A stretch of DNA of 64,000 nt from Isoetes taiwanensis. Lineage: Eukaryota > Streptophyta > Lycopodiopsida > Isoetales > Isoetaceae. The translations under genes and the position numbers were made by a program. Numbering within the stretch: the first letter of the stretch is position 1; each line of letters starts with the position of its first letter. Under the pieces are notes generated by a model. It was not told the origin of the DNA. It did no database searches and was given only the letters and a program-made list of their open reading frames with translations. The stretch spans positions 560,001 through 624,000 of the forward strand of contig JAJEKV010000097.1 in assembly GCA_021234155.1 (NCBI GenBank), given 5' to 3'. Below are positions 12,255 to 24,145 of the stretch, piece by piece.

Positions 12255-12360
12255 CAATTTGTGTCCATTCGTGACAATTCTACCTTTAGTTTTTGTCACT
12301 TTTGTTTCCAATTTGTGTCCATGCGTGACAATTCTACCTTTAGTTTTTCACTTTTGTTTC
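12255..12360. repeat. Two-copy 53-bp tandem repeat
   Basis: Units 12255-12308 and 12309-12360 share CAATTTGTGTCCAT, CGTGACAATTCTACC and TTTAGTTTTT, with one 2-base indel. A T-run and G-run follow at 12370-12410. From there to 13780 I see no supportable gene. Confidence 0.8.
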
Positions 12361-13782
12361 CAATGGCTGTTTTTTTTTTGTTTTTTTTTTTGGGGGGGGG
12401 AGGGGGGGCAAATTTGTAATTTAGATGCTTTTCTTGTGTTCATGCACAACGAACAAAGGAAGAAGAAATGAAGAGTAACTGCACCATTAATGATAAAAAG
12501 CTTATCACAATCAAATTACTTGATAAAATAAAGAACATTACTTTTGTTCAAATGGAAGATCATTTACATTTAGAATAGAGTACTTCTAACATTTATCAAA
12601 ATAAGTCCAATAGTTTGAAGTTTGAAACACCTTCTATCATGCATTATTTCATTCCAGATCATCATCCTTGGTAGGAGATGGACCTTTATCACTGGGCTGA
12701 TTGCGTTCTTCATCTTCGCTTACCTATTCAAAAAAGAGAAGAACTTGGTCAATCCTCAAATTATGCAACTTGAAAAATCAGAATTATGCTGATTATTTCT
12801 AAGCTCACTCAGAAACTTCATCAAAGTCAAAGGGTTGAAATATGATGCTCTTTCAAACAGTTCTGTACCACCTGAATCACCAAGTATTGTGAGATAATAT
12901 ATTTTTTACTCTTAGAGTTTCCTGCCTGACATGTTTCAAGTAGTGACCTTGCTCTATCATCCACTGATAGGTTCAGATCCAATCCAAGAGATAATTCATC
13001 ATGCCCTCTACTTCTCTTTTTCCAAAAACTGCGGGTTGTTTCCCTTTACATGATGTATTGGACCACTTTCAACTGCCTGCATACAAACAACCTATAAACA
13101 ACCTGCGAACATCTAGTTTAAGCCCGAGCATTTTTTTGAAAGTAAGTGTGCATGAGCAGATTAACTACTCATAACGAATTTTTGGGTTGCCCTTAAGGGG
13201 CAAACCCTCGTTTATGTGGGTTTGTGGCATATTCAAGTATATGCCGGCATATGCATAGGATATGCTGGTGACTCCTCCAAACTGGCTGTTGCCAGTAAAC
13301 TGGCGGTCAGCCCCTTGTTTAACATCGTATCAGGGCGACCTCGACGGAGCAGGGCAAGGTCTAAAGCAGCCTAAAGGTTGAAACCCAAAGGTGATAAAGC
13401 ACTTTGTCTGGAGGTTCGAGCTTTGTACCCATGTTTCTCTGATCATGTGCTTCTGTTGGTTGTCTCCACCCGATGTCATTATCGATAAAACACCTCAAGG
13501 TTCTTGTGACTTTTCCAAAAGATTCATGTTCTAAATCCTAGAAATCAAAGATCATATCCTCTGATTGTCTTCCATATGGCAGTGCATTAGCCAAACAAGT
13601 TCTACATTCTTATTCTTAAAACGTTTTTCCTATTTGCTGCAGGTGTATCCCAGCCAGATTATTTTTGAATCCTAAAAATCTAGAATGTACAACTCTATAA
13701 CAGAGGTAAGCAGAGCTGGCCAGGCACGACTACTCAAAAGCTACTGACTATTTTCCAATTTTTATATGACTATTTTGCAATG

Positions 13783-13967
<185 letters not shown>

Positions 13968-14806
13968 TATATCACTATTACATTTGTTCCATTTTGTAAC
14001 AGATGCTTAACACTTCCAGTTGATTACGACATCTGTTCCCGAGGACTGGCCAAATCAGAATAGCGAGATTCCTAAGTTGTCTCAATCGGTTCAGAAACCA
14101 CACGTTTCTTTGGATCATCATAACGTGATAAGCGTTATATGACTATTATATCACTCTTATATTTGTTCCATTTTGTTGCAGATGCTTGGAAATGCTGCAG
14201 TGTAATCCAGTTCTCAAGTTAAAAATCAGTAACTATTGAAACAGTTATTTAGAAACATAATACATAGGTTGATATTCATAATTAATTGGTGTTCTACTTA
14301 TAATGCGCTAAGAATATAGAAGCGCTCGAACTTGCCATATCACATGTGCCATTAAGATTTCAATCACGGAACTAGTGAACAAACTTGTCCTCGCAACCCT
14401 TCATTGTTGAAGCATGGCCAAAATAGATAATTTTTCTTTGTTGGTATCTACTGTCCATATCCAAGCTTTATATTAAAAATCTAGCCGATGGATTTATGTA
14501 CAATATGCAACCACAATGGAAGATTATTATTTAGGAGTATGCGACAGGGTTGGGTGCAGCAAGAGTCGGGGGGGCGTGGGGGGCACGATCGTGCGGAGAG
14601 CAGCCATCGTAGTGATGTGGCAGCTTCACCTAGCGGGGAGGGTGGGTATGTCACCTCCCTACAGTACTGGCACACCAGATTTCCAGTTCAGTGGCATGTC
14701 GTCTTCCACAAAGATAGCGCGCCGATGCACGGGACAGGTCGTCGATGCAAAGACATGACGGACATGTCCCTGTAGATATTGAGGACATCCCAGACGACTT
14801 ATTCAT

Positions 14807-16842
14807 TCACACGCCACCTCCACTGCATGTCATAGAGCCTCGTGTTTCGAGGCCGATGTTTGATGAGCTGCGGGAGAGCATGAGATTAGAAAGCCTTTGC
14901 CAGACATCTTGGCGTATGAGCGGGTCTTGTAACCTCGGCATGAGGTTGTCACGCCATGCTCGCTTGCAATGGAACCGGCAAGATATGATACAGCCTGCTA
15001 TCTGTACGGGTGTTACATCTAAAAAAAAGCAAAGGGTGACATGCAAAGGTCTTTACCTGCTCGCCGTGCTCGTTGAAACTATATGGGTCGTTGGCAACTG
15101 CCTCTTCTATGGCCACTCTCTCCTCTCCGTCCATGTCAATGGTGATGGACCTCGGCCTTACATGCCCCATCCGTTGAAACACCAGTGTAAGGGCTTTTCG
15201 TAGTGCATTCTTTGTCTGCTGTGACCCCTTCTTGTGTGTACACAACATGTAGAAGACTGGATACCCAACCCCGCATGTAACGGGAACCACGGCAGCATAA
15301 AGTGGTATCCGCCACATGTTGGTGCCGAACGTCGAATCTAGAGCCCATCCCGAATTTTCGCTGTACTGTATTGCTCATATTGTCATCCTGTAGAACTAGG
15401 ATCCATGGGCGGCGTTCCGGATCCGCGGCGTGAGACGCGAATGGCTGATAGTATAGGACATTTCCTGCATGTGCCCAGGCCTCTATGTTCTCCTCAAGGC
15501 AGTCCCAGTCGGCCAAGGCGCCACCGCCTGAAACATAGTCATGTTCGAGCCAAGGCAAGTGAGTGCGCAGACATTTACAAGCATAATACAAGAACTTAGA
15601 CATGACATGTGCTCACCAAACATTCGATACTTATTGCAGAGATGCCACACATCCTCCTGGCTCATGTCAAACCGATATGTGACGCGCTCAACTGCGGTGG
15701 TCTCCTCCCTGAGCATGGGACCCACTGCCTTCGCCATGTCCCACACAGCCTTTGTGCTGTTCACGTTCCTCATTAACTGCACAACTCTTTCTATCAGATT
15801 AGGGTGAACTGGTAGAGACCATACCTCTGGCGCTTCAAAAGGATCGTGCCCAAAATACACAGGACGCGCAAATATCTAGGTCTGCGCATTATCCTCCGCA
15901 TGGCCATTCGGTCGTATTGTACGAAGCCTATATGTGCCGCCACGTCTATGACTCCTCCGCATCTACCTGCCAGAAGTTGTGGGCCTGCGCCTGGGGTTCC
16001 TCCACCAGTGCAAGCGAAATCGTCCACCCTCATCAGGCCGCGCCCGGACCGATGCGTGTGTGGTGTGCACAAAGGCAGGAGCGGTCCCCTTTTGCACCTC
16101 TCCCACTCACGATGTCAATCTGAAGGCGGTGCTAGTCTCATGTTGAGGGGAAGTCAGCGTCCTTCATGATCATGCAAACCTTGCAAGCTGCACACCATAA
16201 GCGGTTCATATTTCGGCGGTATCCCATGCGTCCTTTGTGCCTATCTCCCCTTTGTGATCTTATTTCGCCCGAGTCTGCGTCTTCGACAAGTCTTTGGCCA
16301 TTGGCAATGTGGCAGTGCGCCACTACATTGTTCCAATCCTCCACCCAAGGCACACGCTTATGTGGATGCGATCCCACCTTATGCAAATAGGAAACATCGC
16401 CCACGACGCCCACATATAGCCCCTCACGGTATTGCTCCCATCGTCCCTCATATCTAGCCCACTTGGAAACAACTTGCCTGCCCGGTCTCTGTGGAAAGGG
16501 AGGAAAATCTGGGTCTGCGATCTTAATGTCGCAAGGGTAGGGAGGCCTACCCTCGTTGACGGAAGCAATCATAAGATCATATGTCTCTTTCAAGAAGACA
16601 TAGCCATGGACACGAACTCCTCGGGCCCGTTCCTGCCTAAGCCAGGCGCATGGATCGGGATACATCTGAACCACCTATTGCACGACATTAGAACCACCGG
16701 GGGCACGACTAGCAGTTGTGGCAACGGATGATGTAGAGCTATCGGCATCTGATTGATCAGATGAATCCTGCCAATAGTCGCTATTGCCATCATCTGAAAG
16801 CTCGCTCATAGACCCCTCATCCTCATAATCTGAATCCGCCAT
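14807..16842 (-). pseudogene. MULE-like DDE transposase gene with introns, broken
   Basis: The start is ATG 16842 with an acidic serine-rich N terminus (MADSDYEDEGSMSEL). An in-frame TAG follows at 16675-16677, and the frame continues to 16138. Shifted frames carry VQYDRMAMRRIMRRPRYLRV and HPNLIERVVQLM (15990-15780). An intron with donor G/GTGAGC and acceptor gtttcag joins CNKYRMF to GGALADWDCLEENIEA in phase (about 15620-15530). After one frameshift comes WALDSTFGTNMWRIPLYAAV with the first catalytic D (near 15340), then RPRSITIDMDGEERVA with the second D. A CAG/GTAAAG intron (acceptor gtacag) leads in phase to CIISCRFHCKRAW (15000-14807). The third acidic residue and C terminus are not seen. 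The order fits a Mutator-like transposase. Confidence 0.7.
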
Positions 16843-16970
16843 TCTAACAGACCCTATCAAACAAGTTGCACTATGCAAGGCAAAACTCAGAAACAACGAA
16901 GACCGATCGCTTCGGCGCTGCTTTGGCGCATTTGAAAGACACGTAGGCGTTCTTTTATAGAGAACTGGAA

Positions 16971-17377
16971 TTCGCTTAAGCGAATTTGACAACTTGGTCA
17001 AAAAAAATTTAGTCAAACTCCCTTGAAATTCGCTTAAGCGAATTTTGGCTTTAAAAAAAAAAAAAAACTCCTCATTACCAAAAAAAAATGGTCGGCGTGA
17101 CCGAATTTCAGCGAATTTCAAGAAATTGTTTAAAAAAAAAAAAAACCGAAATTCGCTTAAGCGAATTTCGGGTTGACATTCGCTTAAGCGAATTTCAATT
17201 TTTTTTAAAAAACCACCTGCGCAGGCGTGCTCTGACGGAATCAGACAGGACTCTGAAAAAATTTTCCGGCGACGTCTTCTGAAATTCGCTTAAGCGAGTT
17301 TCATAAAACTTGGATCTTCAAATAATATTCCCTTGTGAAATTCGCTTAAGCGAATTTCACAAATTCGCTTAAGCGAT
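16971..17377. repeat. Seven-copy palindrome array TTCGCTTAAGCGAA
   Basis: The 14-bp perfect palindrome occurs at 16971, 17029, 17152, 17179 and 17341. Copies with one changed base start at 17285 and 17364, and half-sites are near 17103-17118. Most are flanked by further A/T symmetry. Spacing is irregular (27, 58, 123 bp and so on). The array lies immediately upstream of the transposase start at 16842, in the expected 5' subterminal or promoter zone of that element, among A-runs of 8-15 bases. It is probably a binding site for its own transposase or for a host factor. Confidence 0.85.
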
Positions 17378-17738
17378 TTCAGCTGCCCGATGGTCCACTT
17401 TCGGGAGCCAAAAAAGGCACCGCTAGCCCTCATTAACACTAACGTGGTTTGTTGGTGTTAAACCACAACTTTCCTCTCAGGTCTGATTAGCAGGATTGCT
17501 TAAAGCGAGGTACAAGAATTCATGGAATTTTAGCATTTCCACTGCGTGCCATCAATTTATTTGAATGCTTAAGGTCATTCCTTCTAGTTTATAATGTGGC
17601 CGAACTCACAAACCGTACATTTATTACATAAGATCGTCTAAGGGTTTTAATGGTATTCGTATGAAAATATTTATTTATTTATTTAACTAGCTCACTTAGG
17701 ACCCTGAGGAGAGCCATGGAGCCTGCAAATCATTACAG

Positions 17739-19577
17739 TCATAATTTCAGTAGTAAGGAACGGTGTGCATCCACCGCCCTTACATATAGACCCAAATCGA
17801 AATATGATAATGAAAATAAGGATCTGAAATCTTGAACTTTGATTGTGAACTTCTCTCTGATTTCTGAATATGCTGGGCAGTAGGCAAACACATGATCTTC
17901 ACTTTCTATACACTGCGTAACGCAGGCCTTGCAAGTCCTTTCCTCGATTGGGATTTTGTACCATCTACCTGTCTCAATAGCCAATCTATGGGAACTGGTT
18001 CTGTGTCGTGCAATCACTTGTTTTAATGGCCTCAGGATGTCCGAATTCAAGTATCCCTGGCTGCCCTATTCTAGTGTCTGATTAATATAAGTCTTGTAAT
18101 GATGCATCCGGCTACCAGGAGAGGACCGAAAACTTGCATTGGCCAGCTGAACCAGCGCAGTGCGTGCATCTAATTTATTCTCCGGCCAGTTAGCTTCTGT
18201 CACGCCCCATCTACCTGCCCAATTCATCAGATCCCGATACCATCCCTGTTGTTCAGAATTTACCATTGCTGCATGGGATAGTCTGTCCGGTGCCTGCTTT
18301 TTCAATCTGTTTACAAAATTGATGGCTTGGAACAAAGCCTCCACTTCCAGCGGGAGCAATCCTGTTTTAGCAAGCAAGATTGCATATGGGATCTGGTATC
18401 TAGTGCCAAGCTCATCTTGGATGAAGGTTTTCTGCACGTTTTCAATTTGATTCCATAGTTTTTTGGAGATATTCGGTCCCCAGATAGGCGAACCATAGAG
18501 GGTGACTGTTTGCACCAATGTTTTGAACAAAATCTTCTTCAATCCCCAAGTATGCAATGCTGCCTTAGAACACCTGTATAACATACTGTATAGTGCAGAT
18601 TTGCCTCCCGTGACTCTATTTTTGATGCATTCCTTCCAGTTATATTTAGAGGAAAAATCTATTCCTAAATATCTGTAACATTCTACTGTCTGCAGTTCGC
18701 TTCCACCATACATGAATTTTGGCCAATCCCTAGTTCCGAAGATCATAGCCTTTGATTTTGAAAGATTTACTTTCATTTGCTTAGCAGCACTAAATGCTTT
18801 CATACTATCCAGGTGGCATTGTAAAACTTTCTCCTTGTTTGCCATCAAAGCCACATCATCCGCATACATAAGGAATTGAACTATGTATGAACCGAGTGGT
18901 GTGCCTGCTAAGGATCTCATTATGAGCCATTCCTCAAGTCCGTCTATGAATAGGCCAAACAAAGTGGGAGATAGCGGGCATCCTTGACGTACCCCAATGG
19001 TGTTTCTAACCAAATCATTCACATCCCAGCTCAGTTTAATGAGTATCTCTGAGTACAAAAGTGAGACTACGCCTCTTATCTCGATGGGAACTCCGATGCG
19101 TGCCATTCGCTCACCTAGTTCTCTCCTGGAAACTGTATCAAATGCTTTGGAGAAGTCAATAAATGCAACGTACAGAGCACGTTTAGGGGCCTTTGCCTTT
19201 TCGACAAACACTCTGAGAGCAAGGGCATGGTCCAAAGTGTTATGCTTTCTGCATATAGCAAAAAATAGAGTTCTGTTTTTTGTTTTAACTTTGAGCCACA
19301 TATATTGTTTGTTCTGATTTGGTTCTAGAAGCTGCACGCTGCTTGCCAAGCCATTTTTAGTATACAGTGCAATGCCACCAAACCCTCTACCAACACTTGA
19401 TCTTTTTGCATTCCACCTCTCCCCTGTTATTGCAAACCCTGGGATATCTGGCAAAGTACGTGTTTGATGTGCCCAAGTTTCAGTGAAAAATAAAAGATCA
19501 TGCTGCTTCCAAATATCTATGGTAGCATCTATTTTAGATTGGCTCAGGCCATGTGCATTCCATAAGCAAAGCTTCAG
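17739..19577 (-). pseudogene. LINE-A ORF2: endonuclease N terminus joined to RT and zinc knuckle
   Basis: The first recognisable residues are LKLCLWNAHGLSQSKIDATI (near 19576), the start of an APE endonuclease, through GRGFGGIALYTKNGL. The frame then jumps in phase from LFFAIC to RKHNTLDHAL, which belongs to the RT, omitting most of the endonuclease and the RT fingers (about 1.4 kb compared with LINE-B). The RT retains FIDFSKAFDTV, GVRQGCPLSPTLFGLFIDG and the catalytic box YADDVALMANK. The C-terminal knuckle CKACVTQCIESEDHVFAYC lies in a second frame (17739-18050), so one shift remains near 18060. The 462-residue frame 18066-19454 is the longest in the window. Confidence 0.85.
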
Positions 19578-19800
19578 GGGCCCCGCATCCTGTGGTAAGA
19601 CGTTAAACTGCCATACCCAAGGTCACGGGTTCAACGCCTCGTTGTGAAAGTGGCCATGCAATGTAAAGTTGGTGGGGGAAGGACCCACTTTAGCAATGTA
19701 AAGTGGTGGGGGCAGGACCCATCTGGGTGTGTTGTACAGTGTCACATGTCCGATAGGACGCTGCCTTGTGGCGTGACGTTAAAATCTCTTCTTCTTCTTC
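19578..19800 (+). mobile_element. SINE inserted at the LINE-A ORF1/ORF2 junction
   Basis: About 220 bases, starting near GCATCCTGTGGTAAGACG and with a B-box-like GGGTTCAACGCC at 19628. A partial internal repeat (CAATGTAAAG..GTGG at 19659 and 19696) follows. The 3' block GTCACATGTCC..GGACGCTGCC..TGACGTTAAAA is shared with 13783-13843. The tail is (CTT)n at 19787-19799. It separates the end of ORF1 from the start of ORF2. The A box is weak, so the parental tRNA is not assigned. Confidence 0.6.
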
Positions 19801-20496
19801 CTAATTCTGTTTCTTGGATGTAATGACAGCCTTCCCGCTCTGATCCAAATATGCTACCAATCCTGCACTGTGTGATTCCTTGACTTTTGCCCATTCCTTC
19901 CTTCTGAATTCTAGTTGTGCTGGGGTTAAATCAGAATCCAGCCAGATACCCTTCGCATCCTTGAGGACGCTTTTGTTGTGCATAATTCTGTCTCGTGACT
20001 CTTTGCTATGAAATTTGACCAGGATGGGATGAGTGTAGAATCCAGGCTTGCATTGTGTTGGCAAAGAAGTCTCTCAGAATTTCAGATACATCCTCATCTT
20101 CAGTTTCTAGGATTCCTGATATTTTCAAGTTTTTTGCCCTCAAGTCCAGATCTGTTTGTTCGGCCTTCACATGCGCATCTGCTCTTTTGTATTCTCAGCA
20201 ACTAAAGATGCCAGTTTGGCTTCAAGGTTCTGAATATGTTCAGTGTAATCAGTCATTGGCTTCTTGATTGAAGAAGCCAACTCCGCCATCTGTACCTCTG
20301 ATATTTTTGAAGAAGCTAATTCTGCATTCTGGGCCCTAAGATCTGAATTCTGGCTAAGAACTTCGTCCAGTGATTCTTTGATCGATGTGACGTCATTCTT
20401 CAGATCTGTGATTTCCTCTTTGAGGTCCATGATCAACGATATGAGGTGAGCTGTGTCTCCCTCATATTCGATAGCCTTCTTAGCCTTAGGAGGCAT
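19801..20496 (-). pseudogene. LINE-A ORF1: coiled coil plus RRM-like RNA-binding protein
   Basis: The start is ATG 20496 (MPPKAKKAIEYEGDTAHLI). A long coiled coil follows, with heptads through about residue 105 (DLKEEITDLKNDVTSIKESL, then LEAKLASLVAENTKEQM). The second part, in another frame (19801-20064), reads PILVKFHSKESRDRIMHNKS, then GIWLDSDLTPAQLEFRRKEW, a pattern like the RRM and C-terminal domain of L1-type ORF1 proteins. It ends AVITSKKQN-stop. One frameshift near 20100-20160 separates the halves. Such proteins form trimers that coat LINE RNA. LINE-B and LINE-C carry homologues. Confidence 0.75.
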
Positions 20497-20519
20497 ACGA
20501 AAAGCTTCTTGCCGGCATG

Positions 20520-21450
20520 CCTAGAGTATTATTATTCGATAGCCTTCTTATATCGTAAATGCTGATGGTGGCATGCTGAGTTCGAAACATGAGCATCTAG
20601 GGTTTGTGAATAACGGATGGCGCCTTGTTGCAAATGGCGATCCGCACATGGGTTGCCATTCTTGGACTGTGCAAGTGTTGGATCATATGTTTAGAAATTC
20701 GTCGGCAGCTGCAGGGCCGAAACCAACAGAGGAACCGAATCTATAAACTGAGGTAGAGGGTTGAAGTAGAGGGCGACGATTCTGTTTTTGGAGTTCGCTG
20801 GATTGAGGCTAAGATGCTACGTTTCTCCGTTTTCTGTTTGTGTCTTTAACATGGAAGGGGATTTAGGTCGTAGATCTATCTGGCAGAGCTGGTTCACAGG
20901 GGAGGGAGAGTTGTCGAGCCGATAGTCTAGACCCATCTCGAGGATGCAATGTTTCTTGTTGGCAATCTTCTTGTGAGGGCCAGATGCCCGAGGGGTTCGA
21001 TTCCTCTCATCTTCTTTTCCGCTTCTCTTCTCGATTCTTCTTCTCAAGTAGTCAGGATTCAAGTTTATTTTTTTTTGTACCTGCGTTTATTTGGCATAGC
21101 ACAGTAGTCAGGTGAAGTCTTGGCAGCTGGTGGGCCTGGGCAGAGATCTTGGAGCGGCCTTTTTTGTACTCTGTACTTCTTAAGCGTATCTGTTTCTAAA
21201 ACTATGTGTTAAAAGAAAATCTGTGTACTAGTTGGAGGAGCTTGATTTGTATAAGAAATGTAGCTCTGGTATCCGTTGTATTGAATGAAACATTGACTTC
21301 TGTTAGAACCATTACAACGGGTCAAAATGAGGCTGTTTGACCCCATCTTGGTTTGCAGCCAATGGATCAAAGGCAGGCTCATGGAATATCATGTATAATA
21401 TGCCTCGATCCAATGGTCTAAAAAAAATTTAGAACACCCCAAATGATAAT
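20520..21450. other. No gene recognised; possible LINE-A 5' UTR
   Basis: Mixed-composition sequence upstream of LINE-A ORF1. A basic 81-residue minus-strand frame (20817-21062) has no recognisable family. The first 540 bases could be the LINE 5' UTR; the rest to 21450 shows no structure I can support. Confidence 0.4.
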
Positions 21451-21452
21451 AC

Positions 21453-21590
21453 ACCCCATTAATTATTGGGCATTCCATTTGGGATTAATTTTTATCTCTT
21501 AAGCTTAGGATCAAATCATATACCCCATTAATTATTGGGCATTCCATTTGGGATTAATTTTTATCTCTTAAGCTTAGGATCAAATCATAT
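21453..21590. repeat. Near-perfect 69-bp tandem duplication
   Basis: Unit 1 is 21453-21521 and unit 2 is 21522-21590, both running from ACCCCATTAATTATTGGGC to AGGATCAAATCATA. The units are essentially identical, implying a recent event or an assembly duplication. AT-rich sequence with many TTAATTA motifs follows to about 21930. Confidence 0.85.
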
Positions 21591-22293
21591 TGGGCTTACA
21601 AAGGCACTTGAGGTCATAACTTGTCTATGGCAAGACGGATACATGTAGCTAAGCCTATGCTTTATAATATTGTTATTCAGTTTCAGCCTTGGTAGTTGGT
21701 AAAAAGTTTAAGGAGATGATTTGTGATGTTCCACGTATTTATATAGTATACATATAAATACACAGACATGTCATGCTATACATATACGCCATCATGGGGT
21801 ATAGCTAACCTAGTGGGTTAACCTAAGTGGATTAATTTAGCTATGCTAAATTAACGTTAACCTAATTAATGGAATAATTAGCCTAATTAAGTTAATTAGC
21901 TGATTATTAATGCCATGTGGCATGATTCGATTGGCCAAGAGAGGGTTTTGCTAGTTCAGTCTATCCTAGGTTAACCCTTGAACCAGAATCGACCAGAAGC
22001 TCTTCAACCAGGCGCTTCCCCAAAACCCTACAGCAGTCGAGATGGATCATCCTCAAGACAACGGTTCGAGTCGTTTTAACGGTTAGTCCGTAGGATTAAG
22101 TGTGATTAGTAGGACAGCGCCTCTGAGGCACCTCTGTGTGTGATGGTTCCTGTTTTTCTCTGTGATGTAGCAATAGAGGCTAACCCTTGTTTGAAAGGTA
22201 AGATGTTCTTCTTTCTGATTCTACGGGGGATAGAGACCTCTGAGCTCATATATCATAGTACGACTCTAGTTAGCGCCCTATAAATCCCATTAG

Positions 22294-23366
22294 TTGCGGC
22301 ATGCGCACAAGATCCCACCGAGCTATGGAATCTATGGCATCAAGGCCATGAGGGCAAGGAAGAGGGGCTTTGCCCCAGATCTGGGGGGAAGAGTGCACAT
22401 ATCGAGTGATGGTTTCTGCGAGGCATTGAGAGCAGAACATGCAAGAAGGGCAGAGGCCGAAAAATTGAAATTGGAGCAGCTGGCAGCAAGAAAGGTCGAG
22501 ACTGCAAGGAGGAAGGCTGAAAGGAAGGAGGCTGCCAAGGGGGCACAGGATAACAGGGAGGAGAGAGAGAGAGGAGGAAGACAGCTGATGCAGCTGAAGC
22601 TGCAAGTGCTGCAAGGCTTAGGGAGTTTATGTATCCAAGGGGGGTGTCTAGAGTGGCATATGTTTTTGGTTTTCGAAGGGTATTGAGTGAGGAGGTGAAG
22701 ACAAGAATGTTACAGGTGAGGAACAGGGTGAGAATGAGGCAAGGGTTGAGTCCACTTAGGACAGTCAGGCCACTTGGGGCAGCCATTACAGGCAATTAGA
22801 CGTGCCCAGGTATTGACCAAAACCTTGAGCCTGCTAGTCCTGTTAGTCCTTGTGTAGACCTGAACTCATAACCATTGGAGGATGTTGATGAGGTGCAAGT
22901 CATGTGCAGTTTAGATGACACACATATCTGCTCGGGTGATGCCGGACATGGGCAGAATGTAAGCATTGAGGGTTGCATACCTCTAGTTAGACTTGTAGCA
23001 AACCCAATCAGCACACTCAATTCTCCATTGAAGAGGTGGGACTTGCCAGCTCCACAACAACATGCTGACATTGGTCATGGCAACTCATTAGGACTGGACA
23101 CACATGGATGGGTGAACTATGCTGCAGCCAATTCAGGACCCCAACATGACCAAGATGTTGCAATAGACAAGGCAAGGATTATCGGGGAGATGGTGGAAAT
23201 CGGGGTGGACCCTGCAATTATTAGCCGTGTAAGGGGCATGGATGTTGGGTTTCCAAGAATATGGAGGGCTGAGATGGCCCGTGAAACCCAGCCAACTCCA
23301 AAGTTTGGGGAGGGGACCTCATTCATAGCTACACCTGCTGGTAGTCAGGTATGCTCGTTCACCTAG
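22294..23366 (+). other. Two unrecognised ORFs, possibly one degenerate gene
   Basis: Frame 22294-22686 encodes a highly charged helical segment (EALRAEHARRAEAEKLKLEQ) typical of a single alpha-helix or coiled coil. A shifted frame then reads SRVAYVFGFRRVLSEEVKTR. Frame 22875-23366 (163 residues from ATG 22875) is mildly acidic without a known motif, and meets a CAG/GTATGC donor-like site at 23349, with an acceptor (cttaacag) at about 23413. Upstream, 21930-22290 resembles a transcribed leader. It may be an unidentified transposon protein. I do not recognise a family. Confidence 0.25.
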
Positions 23367-23818
23367 CATTCTTGATTTTAAGTCTACATTTTATTTGGCT
23401 CTGCTCTTAACAGACAATATGCACAAATATCTGAAGCCTCGGATGAAACCCAAGACAATTAAGGTGTCGACAAGACACTAAATGGAGTGAACTCATTGTA
23501 CATAATTTTATTGTTTGCAACTGATTTCCCAATCCTTTACCAATATGGGGCATGGATCTGACAGAATTATTGTCATCCACACAAATAGCTTAAGTAATCA
23601 ACACAATCAATTAGGCCAGCAATCAGAAGATCAATGCATTATACAAAATTTTGATCATACAAAATTTAGCCCAGAGGCTTCACAAAATAAGCCCAAGGGG
23701 CTATATCACTTGTGGCACGGTGGCCAACAGACAACATAAACCAAAAGGAAGGAGAGAAGGGGATCGTCCAAAAGGGCCTTCTGTATAAAGGGGCTGCAGC
23801 TCAATAACCAAGGGGACT

Positions 23819-24145
23819 CTAGAAGAGCACGTGATCTCCTTCTGTGACCACCATCTGGCAATGTATGAGATCTACTTCGGACTTCGCCCGCTCAACCTGG
23901 GACATGATCTCAGGCGAAACCTCTACGTTAACAGACGATCCCACAGCTGTTGTAATCTCGGCCGGGGTTACCAAGCAATTCCGAACCCTGAAACTGTTAG
24001 GAGTCGTCGAAGTTGTCGAGCTCGTAGGCGAGCTCGAAGCGCTCGGAAGAGGCCGAGCCCTCTTGCTAGGATCAGAGCTGCCACCCCTAACAATGTCCCA
24101 CCTAGAACTCGATCCAAGATAGTGGGTTCTCCTCGCGTGATCCAT
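23819..24145 (-). CDS. Small serine-rich hypothetical protein
   Basis: The minus-strand frame from ATG 24145 encodes about 108 residues (starts MDHARRTHYLGSSSRWDIV, ends VTEGDHVLF). It has a low-complexity serine and threonine stretch in the middle (SASSSPTSSTTSTTP). A good acceptor (tttttcattgcag) lies 14 bases upstream of the ATG at about 24163, suggesting a 5' UTR intron. No domain is recognised. It may be the start of a transposon protein. The stretch 24165-25300 upstream holds no supportable gene. Confidence 0.3.
   Translation of the reverse strand: MDHARRTHYLGSSSRWDIVRGGSSDPSKRARPLPSASSSPTSSTTSTTPNSFRVRNCLVTPAEITTAVGSSVNVEVSPEIMSQVERAKSEVDLIHCQMVVTEGDHVLF

Larger units (their letters stand above)
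17660..20520 (-). mobile_element. LINE-A, two-ORF APE-type non-LTR retrotransposon, internally deleted
   Basis: The minus-strand element has a 3' (AAAT)n tail at about 17664-17690, ORF2 (17739-19577) and ORF1 (19801-20496). A SINE separates the ORFs. The tail is preceded by GGCTCCATGGC, also present before the tails of LINE-B and LINE-C, so the three are one family. The 5' end is not sharply visible; 20520-21065 may be 5' UTR. The endonuclease is joined directly to the RT by an internal deletion. Confidence 0.85.

Noticed and set aside
14488-15203. Plus-strand ORFs opposite the transposase
   Set aside because: The minus strand carries the conserved DDE blocks and splice sites in the part from 14807 upward; the plus frames have no family features.
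16669-16680. CAA TAG GTG as programmed readthrough in the MULE-like gene
   Set aside because: Other frameshifts in the same gene show it is a pseudogene, and the context matches only partly.
21600-22290. LTR/leader of a retrotransposon before the 22294 ORF
   Set aside because: No second LTR, primer-binding site or pol sequence is visible; it remains only a possibility.
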